From Gnetum montanum (lineage: Eukaryota; Streptophyta; Gnetopsida; Gnetales; Gnetaceae), in NCBI GenBank assembly GCA_015680685.1, contig MNCI01027436.1:413211-477210 (forward strand): DNA of 64,000 bases, written 5' to 3'. How positions within the stretch are numbered: the first letter of the stretch is position 1; each line of letters opens with the position of its first letter. A program made the translations under genes and the position numbers. Below the pieces are notes generated by a model. That model worked only from the letters and a program-made list of their open reading frames with translations. It had not been told where the DNA came from and did no database searches. This document shows positions 11,425 through 20,546 of the stretch, in pieces.

Positions 11425-11705
11425 AGTATGCTGAGGTGGTAGCCTAGGGGGAAGAGGTGGCTACTGTGTGGCCTCAACCTCATTCTCACCTTGCTTATCT
11501 CGATTCTTTAACTTACATGGTTCAACCAAGGTCTACTTAGCTGGACTCTTGTGCTGAATTGGTTCCTCCTTGCTATGTTGACATGGATTATGGTGCTTAC
11601 CTAGCAGTTTTAAGGAGGGACTTCCATGGTGCCTTCTCTGGGAATGAGGGTGTGGTGGCAAAGGTAGCATTGTCATTGTGGGCTCTCAAGGAAGCACCTC
11701 TTTAG
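11425..11705 (+). pseudogene. Coding-like remnant, right half after copia
   Basis: Unrecognised. Once the copia element and one TGATA copy are removed, the plus frame of 5860-6429 continues in phase as DKYAEVVA and runs on with YVDMDYGAYLAVLRRDF and GNEGVVAKVALSLWALKEAP, with only two stops. This overlaps the possible C-terminal tail of the kinase on minus, so one of the two frames is an antisense shadow. The kinase homology proper ends just right of here. Confidence 0.35.
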
Positions 11706-12354
11706 TCAAATACTTAGCCTCAAGTGTAGCTTGCTTGCACACTTATCATGCTTCTAGAATCCAACTTCAAAAACCTAGAAAGTAGCTCAATCGCAGCTTG
11801 TCCATAGAGCCCAAAATGTGCACGTAGCAGCAAATTTGTAGTAGCAGGGGGCACTATCTTCTTGAAATTTTGAAAGTTGGGTAATTCATGAACACCAAGC
11901 TAGGAATCCTCATTAGGAGTTCCACATAGGCCAAAAATGGCAGCCACAACTTCGATATCAGAGCTTCCTTGAAAAAGAGGGATCCCTCTGAGAAAATCAC
12001 CAAAGATACACCCAACAGACCACACATCCACCTCAGGGCCATATTTGGTTTACCCAAGAATAAGCTTAGGTAGTTTGTATCAACATGTCATAGTCCTATT
12101 ACTTAGCTGTGGATCCAGTAACTTGCTTTCATACTTAAACTTGTTGGCCAATCCAAAATCACCAAGCTTGATAACTCCATCATGGATGATCAAGATATTT
12201 GTAGGTTTTAGGTCATGATGAAGGATGTGGTTATCATGGCAATGGCAAAGGTTGAGGAGGATCTGCCAGAGGATGTATTTGATATGTGTGGGAGTGAGGG
12301 TGGGCCCATGAAAATGGATAATATTGGATAGATCATGATTTGTGAAATCAAAAA

Positions 12355-13363
12355 CCATGTGATGAGCTAAAGTAGTTATTCTAATTATTAGAGTGGTTAC
12401 TTTAGCGGTTACTCTAGTAGTTACTCTAATTATTAGAGTGGTTACTCTAGCAGTTACTCTAATTATTAGAGTGGTTACTTTAGTGGTTACTCTAGTAGTT
12501 ATTCTAATTATTAGAGTGGTTACTCTAGTGGTTACTATAGTAGTTATTCTAATTATTAGAGCAGTTACTCTAATTATTAGAGTAGTTGCTCCCAAGCCTT
12601 TAAATTTAGTGCCCAGGCACACAATTGGAAAAAGGTCTTTTAGTAGCCAAGTAGTGAAACTCTTGTAGTCTGTTTGAAAGTTAGAGTATTTTCCAAGTGC
12701 CCAAAGCAAGAGGTCTAAGTGTGGATAAATCTTTATTCAAGCATTGTGTACCTGAGCACACATTGTATACGGTAATAAAGAAGAGCTCTTCGATTCATCC
12801 TTACAACACTTGAGATTTGTTTTCTTACACATTTCTTTTATTTTATTTTCTTATGCATTTATTTTATTTTATGCACTTTACATTTTTGTTATTAGCAAAA
12901 AAATTCATTTTAATTAATTAAGAAAATTGTTAAATTACACAAGAATGACCACTTTGAGCATATGTGTAATGCTTGGTAACCTAGTAACGATTAGCATTTG
13001 GTAATCCCAACAGTGTTGCACTGGTTCAGGATGTGTACAACAAGTGGGAATGGATGTTTGTGTTAGGATTAGTTAGAACTTAGTTAATGAGTCGTTAAGT
13101 TGAATTAGTCACTTGGTTACCTCTCTCCTTTGTTACTAGTGCAGGACATAAAAACATAAAAGCTATAAAAATCATATGCCTCAAGCTTACTTAACCATAC
13201 AATCATGACATACAGGTAAGCTTGGGAAGACAATGATCAACCAACCTATCCTTGTTCCACAAGGGCACATAAGCACTTAGTCCTTGGAATTCAACCGGAT
13301 TGTGTGTGAAATGCTCATATTCGTATGGTTGAGTGTAGGGGTACCTTACCACTCATCACCATG
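12355..13363 (+). mobile_element. Solo LTR with perfect target duplication
   Basis: The LTR is 12360-13358 (TGATGAGC...ACTCATCA), flanked by CCATG at 12355-12359 and at 13359-13363. No internal region remains, so it arose by recombination between two LTRs. It belongs to the family of element A: shared U3 unit ATTATTAGAG, shared GTGCCCAGGCACACAATTGG, shared AATAAAG near 12774. The TATA box is decayed (CCTTTAAATT). It interrupts the kinase pseudogene between the N-lobe and the hinge. Confidence 0.93.
12372..12590. repeat. ATTATTAGAG palindrome array in solo-LTR U3
   Basis: Six copies of AATTATTAGAG alternate with GGTTACTCTA-type units, so that CTCTAATTATTAGAG palindromes recur. It occupies the position between LTR start and TATA box. 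Element A has only one or two units at the same place, so the array length varies between copies. Confidence 0.85.
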
Positions 13364-13859
13364 TAAGTGTGGCTGCTACTGTCAGAGATTCCTCACACGA
13401 TCTCGCATAGATTGATAATGTTGGGTTGCAGTTGTAGGCGTTGCAGTAACATCATCTCACCGACTGCGTTGATGGAGAAACCATAACTTTCATGAGAGGA
13501 TTTGATGTAGTTGAGGGCACATATTTCATGTAAATATTTGTCGTGGGCTTTGTAAACGTAGTTGTAGGTTCCTTTGCCAACATTGTCGATCTTCTGGAAG
13601 CAAGCCATGTCATGCCATTTGTGCAGGCATGGCACATTCATGCATGGAACCTCTGCTACAGGTAGCCATGCTCTGTATGTGGTTCAGAGGTTGCAACACA
13701 TTCACGTTTGCCATCCTTCCTTTGTTACTTCTTGACTTAGCTTCTTGTTTCTCTTTCTTCCATTCCCTAAGCATTATATTTTGTGAGAATACAAACTTGA
13801 TATCTTAATACTTTTTAGATAAATATATTCCTAGTATCAATTAGACTATATGAATCTAT

Positions 13860-14150
13860 AGAAATACAACAAAAAATATAGGTTTCTTGGGTGAGCATGC
13901 ATGGGAGGGACACCTCTTCTAATCCCTTGTTCTATCCTACATGTTAATGTGTCTTTTTGTGCATTGCATACACCGTGGAAGGCTGCCTCCCATGAAGCTC
14001 CATGGGCATTGTGGAATGTTGCTTCCCACGAAGCACCATGGGCATCGTAGACACTATGGAATATTGCCTCCCATAGAGCATTATGGACATCATTAGTTGG
14101 CCATATTGTCAATTGCAAATTTTATGTCAATTAATGGAAAATTTCAAAAC
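13860..14150. repeat. Short imperfect tandem repeats
   Basis: Three degenerate copies of a unit like TGGAAxxTTGCxTCCCAxGAAGC followed by CCATGGGCAT lie between about 13970 and 14095. Read on minus they give a repetitive peptide (HGASWEATFHN). I regard this as repeat DNA rather than a gene. Confidence 0.55.
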
Positions 14151-14240
14151 ACTAAGAAAAATAAGAGCTAAAATTTAAATTTAAAACATGGGAAAAAATT
14201 ACCAAAAAAGAATTAGGTGCCTTGGTAGAAAATGAGATAT

Positions 14241-14296
14241 AGTTAAGTGTGCCCACTTTGGAGTAGTATTGGGATGGGTGACCTCTAGGGAAGTAT
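14241..14296 (+). repeat. 5S rRNA-like fragment
   Basis: AGTTAAGTGTGC, GAGTAGTATT, then GGGATGGGTGACCTC and GGGAAGT follow the order and spacing of the internal promoter (box A, intermediate element, box C) and 3' half of plant 5S rRNA. The first half of 5S is not recognisable. Such fragments occur in the LTRs of Cassandra-type miniature retrotransposons and in 5S-derived repeats. I did not identify LTR ends or a primer site here, so the source is open. It is not a functional 5S gene. Confidence 0.7.
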
Positions 14297-14299
14297 CAT

Positions 14300-14980
14300 T
14301 TTTTGTGCCTATGATTTTTCAACTTCAGAAGCCATGATTTTTGATTTTAGAAGCCATTTTTAAAAACAAAGTGTCATTTCCTATAGATTTCAACCTCTTG
14401 GACATAATGGTGAAGTTAGATCTACATCATGAAACTTTGAAAATTAGCTTTTACTCATCCAAATTGATGCGTCAAGATCCTCAAAAGCTCAATTTTAGCA
14501 TAACTCGAGCATATGATATCCATTTTAAACATTTGAATAGTCATTTCCAACATTTTTCACCCTTTTGATCTCAATGGTGAGGTTAGATTTATCATTCAAA
14601 TACCCAATAATTTGATGATATCATAAATTGTGCCTTAAAAGGCCACAACTTAAGATAACTAATTATGTCTACTAATTTAATTATCAAAACTTACAAATTT
14701 AACATTTTAAACCTTAAGATTAAGTGTTTAACTTATGTAGATAGATAGTCTTAGCTTTATAAACCTCTAGTTTGTCATATTAAGTTACACTATCAGAGTC
14801 ATTGTTCTAAGGGGGTTAGAAAGAAAGGTTGCTAAAGCATCTATGTAATGTAGCTAGTTACCAACAAGGTAGTTGGAGAATTAGTTGGTGAACCAAAATG
14901 GTCAAGAAGATGTTTATTAATTCATTCTACAACCAAATTATTTGGTTGAACAACATGCAGAGTCATAATCTCATTTCGAC
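14300..14980. other. No gene recognised
   Basis: AT-rich sequence. Two imperfect copies of a block (CAATGGTGAGGTTAGAT-like, near 14407 and 14570) lie about 165 bp apart. Nothing else is supported. Confidence 0.4.
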
Positions 14981-15485
14981 AAGGTGTATGATACCCATAA
15001 AGAGTAATGGTCTAGAAGAGAATCCAAGAAAGAGAATAAAAGTTGCATGATACAATGTGCTTGCAAGATCCCTAGCTAGCGAGAGACAACATCTACTATG
15101 TCCATCATGGGCCTTGGATTGACATGAATATTAATATCCACACATCTTCATAGAGTTACAAGTGTTGGATGTTGATGTCTTATGCCTATGATAAGTCTTG
15201 CCATGGGAATTCCTATATCAATTCCAACTAGACTTAAAAAATATGGGATACAAAGGTATTTATAAGTAAAAAGGTTATTGTGGAAGTTCTTGTTTTGAGC
15301 CATACATATTAGCCTATTGTAGAAATCACAGCATGGATGATTGTGTAATCTTTTATAAAGAAGCCAAGTTTGAATTAGTATAAAGATTTGAATGAAGTTT
15401 AGAAGATATGATTTTTGAAATTTTAGGACTTCAATCCATGGAAAGGAAATAATGGTCAAGGTTCTAGAGAAGTCACATAACTGTG
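14980..15485 (+). pseudogene. CCR4-like deadenylase pseudogene, N-terminal half
   Basis: A decayed copy of an endonuclease/exonuclease/phosphatase-fold protein of the CCR4 group, which removes poly(A) tails in the cytoplasm. The plus frame shows YNVLARSLASERQ, then LCPSWALD, VLDVDVLCL (family D-A-D-I-x-C-L-Q-E-V), GYKGIYK and HSMDDCVIFYKEAKFELV (family DGCAxFx...F). The catalytic Glu region after LCL is lost to two stops. There are no introns in the frame, suggesting a processed copy. The frame is interrupted by element A and resumes at 23486. Confidence 0.75.
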
Positions 15486-15490
15486 GTAGT

Positions 15491-16296
15491 TGATGAAGTG
15501 GTTACACTAATTATTAGAGCGGTTATTCCAGGGTTACTCTTGAGCCTATAAATACAGTGCCCTAACACACAATTGGGAGCATGTTTTTAGCAGTCAAGTA
15601 GCAAAAATCTTGCAGTCTATCTATTTGAAAGTTATAATATTTTCCAAGTGCCTATAGCAGGGGGTCTAAGTGCGAATGGATATTTATTCAAGCATTGATG
15701 TACTTGAGCACACCATTGTGTTGGCAATAAAGATGAGCTTTTTGATTCATCCTTGCAGCACTTAAGATTTATTTTCTTATGCATTTATATTTTATTTTAT
15801 GCACTTTACATTTGTCTTATTAGCACAACAATTCATTTTGATCAATTAAGCAAATTGTTATATTACACAAGCATGACCCCTTCAAGCATACGTGTGACAC
15901 TTGATAGCTCAAAAATGATTAGTGTTTGATAGCCCAACAGCCCAACAAAGTTCAGGATGTGTCCAGGAAGTAGGAATGGTTACTTGTGTTAGGCTAGATT
16001 AGAATTTAGTTTCCTTAGCAATTAATCACTTTTATTTTTAATCACTCTTACTTTTATTCTTGTTCTAGGTGAGTAATTCCATAAAAACAGAAAACAATAA
16101 AAATCATATACCTTAGTCACACTTAATCATACAATTGCATTCCACAAGTGGGATTGAGAAGACAACGGATGAAAAACATGCACAAACTATTTAGCTCTAG
16201 TGTACTTAGTAATTATAGTCTATGGAATTTGATCAGATTGCATGTGAACACTTGTGATTTGTGTGGTTGGGCGTAGGGGTACCTTGCTTCTCATCA
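15491..16296 (+). repeat. Element A 5' LTR
   Basis: It starts TGATGAAGTGG and ends TCATCA. TATAAATAC is at 15547-15555. The polyadenylation signal AATAAA is at 15726-15731. A single ATTATTAGAG unit lies just inside the 5' end. Confidence 0.92.
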
Positions 16297-16297
16297 T

Positions 16298-16315
16298 TGG
16301 TGCCATTTCCAAGGA
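16298..16315 (+). other. Element A primer binding site
   Basis: TGGTGCCATTTCCAAGGA begins one base after the LTR CA end. It is a C-to-T-decayed form of TGGCGCCGTTGCCGGGGA, the primer site of Athila/Tat elements complementary to Asp-tRNA. Confidence 0.8.
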
Positions 16316-16457
16316 TTGTAGTTCTTCATGCACTATCTAAACCTAATGAAATTTATTACCCTTCTTGTTTGAAACCTAAGTGTCAAATCCTATGAAAAAA
16401 AATTATCATTATTATCATTAAATTAAATTTTAATTGTACACTATTTATTAACACAAA

Positions 16458-18740
16458 ATGTCTTCTTCTCACAAGAGCCCATCTCCACCTAGGGTAGTTC
16501 AAGTACCTCAACAATACTGGGTGGTATATGCTCATCCTGATGAGTATGTACCAGAATTTACCTTCATCTTACATCAAGATGAACTGATGCAGTGGCACAA
16601 CATGGAAGGAAACATTGTGTTGCCACCTGACCGATCTATTCTAGCAATGCTTCAATTAATGGTAGCACGATAGAGGCTTCAACATCTCCATGGAGAATAT
16701 GAGATGCAAGATCCCAACTCAAGGGATATCATCCCACTGAAGTGCAAAGATTAAGGGATCATTAGCTAGAGCATCAACATGAGCTTATGAAGGGTAAGGG
16801 GTCAAACATCTATCCACCTCCACTTGGCCCAATTGATGAAGGAAACCACTTCTTTAGTGATTCTCCTCTCTTTGATTTTGTTTAAGGAGCCCTTAACCAG
16901 AATGTACAATCCATAGTTCACAATCTAGGTTGTATTCAAAATGGATCTAATGACAAAAATGGATCTAGAGAGGCAAGTTAGGAAAAGGAGGATAAAGAAG
17001 ATCATGATCATGATCATGGTTGTGAGCATTGAAGGAAGGGTGATAGGCATAAGCATGGAGCAAGTTACCCTTCTTCTTCCCCTTCATCATCATCATCTTC
17101 TTCATTGGGTTCAAATTGTGGCCATAGACAAAATAACCATGATGAAGATGACTGATGGGACTAGAATAATAGAAGGGTTCATTGGGATAGTCATGACCAA
17201 AGACATGGGTAATCTAGAGAGGTCCATCATCAAGAAAGAAGGGCTAGTAGGGAGTATTATAGGCACGACCATCATGAACTTGATGAACCTCTACTTGTTA
17301 CTTGGGGCATGTTGAATATTGTAGAGGCTGTGAGGATTCCAACAAGGCATGTGCAGTACATTCGAATAAAGAGGCTTGATATGAATAATATCCCTCAATT
17401 CGAGGGAGGATATGATGTTGATCCACAAAATCATCTCCAAGGTTTCCAAGATGCATGTGCTTTGCAAAATATTGAAAATGAGTGGCAAAAGCTAAAATTA
17501 TTTCCAAGGACACTCATAAAGGAAGCAGAAAGTTGGTATCGATCCTTGGAACTAGAATCAATCAGGTGGTGGAGTATGATGTTGGAATTATTCAATGAAA
17601 AATATCAAATGTACTCTTGAGTATCTAATTTAACAAAATAAATTTAAGGGTGGAAACAAAAAAATCATGAGCCCTTGGATGCTACTATTGGCTGATACTT
17701 CTCTCTGTTTCACAGGTGTCCTAGCCATGGATACTCTCAGCTTGATTAGCTTCGCCATATTGTAGACAGGTTGCGGTCTGAAACCAGGAAAACCCTTGGT
17801 GTCTATGCCCAAGGGAGATTGACAGAGTTGAGCACCCATTGGATTAAAAGATTAATTGGGCAGGTAGCCAAAGAAGAGGGAGAGCTCAAAAAACATGAAA
17901 GTGCAAAAGAATACAATAGAGATTCTTTTATTTGGAAAAAGGGGATTAGATTTTGTGATAGTGAGGATGAATTTTCCAGAGACGAGGTGCTGAATTAGAA
18001 AACCTTGCCATTCCAAAAATTAAAGTTAAAAATTATAGCTAAGGTTGATCAGTTATGGAACTCCATGGACAATAAGTTTCAAGTTGTTTTAAAAATTGCT
18101 GAAGAGTCCAAGGAGCAAGCTGGTGATCATGAGCATTGGAGGTGTAAGGAGGTTGAACATGCCATATCTAAAGGTAAAGGTAAGATGGTTGTAGATAGTG
18201 ATTCGGATGATGATGGTGGGTGTGATGTTTGCTAGTATGAACATCCTAAGGGATTTTGCCCAATTGTATCACACTTGCAAGAATCTAGGATGTATGCTTG
18301 GCATCCACGACTTGCATAAAGAAAAACACCCAAAATATTGTCTTATCCATAAGGAAATTCTTGATAGTTCCACCAATCATAGTAATACTACCCAAGTGGA
18401 AATCCTCTGCAACCTTACAAAGTATATTAGCAGTGGCAACAACCACAATCGTGGGCATTGCCACCTCCAAGAGAACAATACCTTTACCAGAAACTAGATT
18501 CTTATGGTTTTTATGTTCAGCAACCTTCATCTCCAAGGGACTCATTTGGTCATATTGCTACTTACCAATCTCACCACTACCCTCTTGAAACATATCAATC
18601 ACCCTATCCAAGGAGGGATACCACCTACTACCCTCATGTACCTCCTATCCCTGTACCTACTCCTCCACCTCATGCACAACTACCACCTACTTTGTCCATG
18701 CAAGGTGAATTCCTTGAACAACCATAGCAAAGGAATGCTA
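16458..18740 (+). pseudogene. Element A gag
   Basis: Capsid/nucleocapsid polyprotein of element A. The likely start is MSSSHKSPSPPR at 16458; element B has the related start MSSSHGT. The retrotransposon gag domain runs from about 17365 (NNIPQFEGGYDVDPQNHLQ) through LKLFPRTLIKEAESWYRSLE to LFNEKYQMY near 17615. A second helical block follows (17770-18235), ending GGCDVCxYEHPKGFCP, a possible zinc-binding remnant. Downstream is a Pro/Tyr/Gln-rich tail to about 18727. Several frameshifts and stops. Confidence 0.8.
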
Positions 18741-18989
18741 TGAGGGCAGTTAACCTACAAACGGTTAGTCCATCTAGTAGGTCAAAACCATGAACAAAGA
18801 AAAGGTCCTTCTTCTGACCTTGTAGTCTACCAAAGTCCTTGAATACAATAGTGGTTGGTAACCCTACTCCTCCACCTTCCTCTATTTCTTCTTTATACAA
18901 GTCCCCTTCAAACCAAAATCTATCTTGAATCCATACTGTAATGCTAACACATGCTATATTTGATTGGATTTGAGTTGGTAGCCTACCTA

Positions 18990-19430
18990 GAAAATTAGCT
19001 GATCTCAAGAGTCCCCTAGTTTACTTAAAAATTGCTAAGAATGAGCCTTACAAAGTGCTTCTAGATTCTAGTTCTAGTGTTAATATTATCTCGCATGAGA
19101 TGCACACAACATGGAACCTTCCTTCGTTGAAAAAGAGCAACATCTAGTTAGAACTGGTAGACCAGTCCATCACTGTTCCATTAGGACTAGTTGAAGACAT
19201 CATCACCATCATTTGTGGGTGGTCATATCCAGCTGATTTCCTAGTAATTAAAGTGGAGAACTGCAAAGGGAACTTTCCAATCATTATGGGAAGGGTGTGG
19301 CTAAGTATTGTTGATGCCAAAATGGGCATTAGAGATCTTTCCCTGGAACTATCAAAGGAAAATGAGTTTGCAAAGATCAAAAAGAAGAGAGTTCCATGTA
19401 TTATGTACAACGATTCAGGGTGCCATTGTG
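18990..19430 (+). pseudogene. Element A aspartic protease
   Basis: The retropepsin part of element A. The active-site region reads YKVLLDSSSSVNIISHEM near 19050, where D-x-G-A-S-V is usual in this lineage, so the Gly/Ala are lost. The second conserved block ADFLVI...PIIMGRVWLSIVDAKM (family ILGRPxLxxxxA) lies at 19230-19325. It would process Gag-Pol. It is followed directly by a remnant that leads into the deletion. Confidence 0.78.
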
Positions 19431-19689
19431 CGTAGAAGTTATGATTAGTAAAGTAAACATTTATCTCTGCATGTAAGCAGTGTGCACTAGAAGTTGAGAT
19501 CTAGAGATGTCTATACGCAACAGCCACAAAATAAGAAGGCACCAAGTGGCTAGTAGTTGATACTAGCAATAGTACATTATGCATGGAATCGACTGAGGGC
19601 CTAATGTATGAATATGTTGCAAGTATGGATGAACTCGAGGAAGTTCATCACTAGCTCTCTAAAGGGGCAAATGATGATGTCAATTGGGG

Positions 19690-20546
19690 TGAGTTGGAAA
19701 TTCTTGACAATTTTAAATAAGAGCCCCTTAAATTAAAGACGCTACCAGTTGGAGTTGTTGACTATTTTCTGAAGTGGGTAGAAGCAGCAACCATCACCAA
19801 TTGAACATCCATCACTGTTGCTCGGTTTGTACAACAAAACATCGTAAATAGGTTTGGTGTATCTTGTGAGTTAATTTCTAATAATGGAACTCATTTTACA
19901 GGTGCCACTTTCCAAAAACTGATGCAGTGCTTGGGGGTTGAACATAAACTTACAACATCATATCACCCCCAAGCCAATGGTCAAGTTGAAGTCACTAATC
20001 AAGAGATCACAAAAATCTTAATGTTTACCATTAGAAAATACCGAAGGGACTAGAGCACTAAATTAAATGATGCCCTTTGGGCCTATTGCTCCACATGGAA
20101 GCTTCCCATAGGTTATTCTCCCTATGAGCTTGTGTATGGAAAACCACCAACTTTGCCCATTCAATTCGAGCTTTGTACGCTCTCCATGGCCTGTGACCTT
20201 GACCTAGATCTAAGCCTAGCACAGAAAGAACAATTAATGCATCTCAATTTATTAGATGAAAAATTAGTTAATGACCATGTCATCTAACAAGATGCATAAG
20301 GCATTCAACAAGAAATGCCATGACCTCAAAATAAGAAAACTAAAGTTTCAACTAGGAGACAAGGTTCTTTATTGGAATCCTACACATGTACCCCAACAAA
20401 CTAAATTCCAAACATTGTGGAAAGGACCTTACATCATAGATGAAAATTTTCCATCTAGGGTCATGATCATCTACAAACCTAACAGCCCAAATAAGAAACA
20501 ACTAGTTAACATCCAACAAGTAAAACTTTTCCATGAGCCCAACTAA
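19690..20546 (+). pseudogene. Element A RT start fused to integrase
   Basis: The frame begins with a remnant of the RT N-terminus (PLKLKTLPVG, family PxxxLKxLPxxL). Near 19752 it jumps to the middle of the integrase core, VVDYFLKWVEAAT. Integrase motifs follow: ELISNNGTHFTG (second catalytic Asp replaced by Asn), TTSYHPQANGQVEVTNQEI (third catalytic Glu retained in GQVEVTN), then LWAYCSTWKLPIGYSPYELVYG. The C-terminal KFQLGDKVLYWNP and LWKGPYII block ends at a stop near 20546. RT, RNase H and integrase N-terminus are missing, so the element could not move by itself. Confidence 0.87.

Larger units (their letters stand above)
11420..13641 (-). pseudogene. CDK-like protein kinase pseudogene, split by solo LTR
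   Basis: A decayed cyclin-dependent-kinase-like gene copy without visible introns, so probably a processed copy. N-terminal lobe (13641-13364): glycine loop VGKGTYNYVYKA, ALNYIK where ALKKIK is expected (catalytic Lys replaced by Asn), and SINAVGE at the PSTAIRE position. After the solo LTR (12360-13358): YMVFDFTNHDLSNI, then HHDLKPTN where HRDLKPSN is expected, then LGDFGLANKF. Further on are KYGPEVDVWSVGCIF, LFQGSSDIE and LCGTPNED. Stops occur at the WY of the activation segment (near 12070) and elsewhere. Homology fades near 11715; beyond that a Pro/Gln-rich tail is possible but overlaps an open frame on plus. Residues resemble the CDK9/12 and CDK-activating groups; I do not assign a subfamily. 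Not functional. Confidence 0.85.

Noticed and set aside
12372-12590. CRISPR-like array
   Set aside because: Units are palindromic with variable short spacers inside a plant LTR; no cas genes, eukaryotic context.
12080-12709. 209-codon minus frame with TTLIIRVT repeats joined to kinase residues
   Set aside because: The repeats translate the LTR U3 array and the kinase part is the pseudogene; the fusion is an artefact of the solo LTR insertion.
14241-14296. Functional 5S rRNA gene
   Set aside because: Only the 3' half is recognisable, with several changes, and there is no tandem rDNA context.
15148-15459. 103-codon minus frame
   Set aside because: It is antisense to the CCR4-like pseudogene, whose plus frame has clear family motifs.
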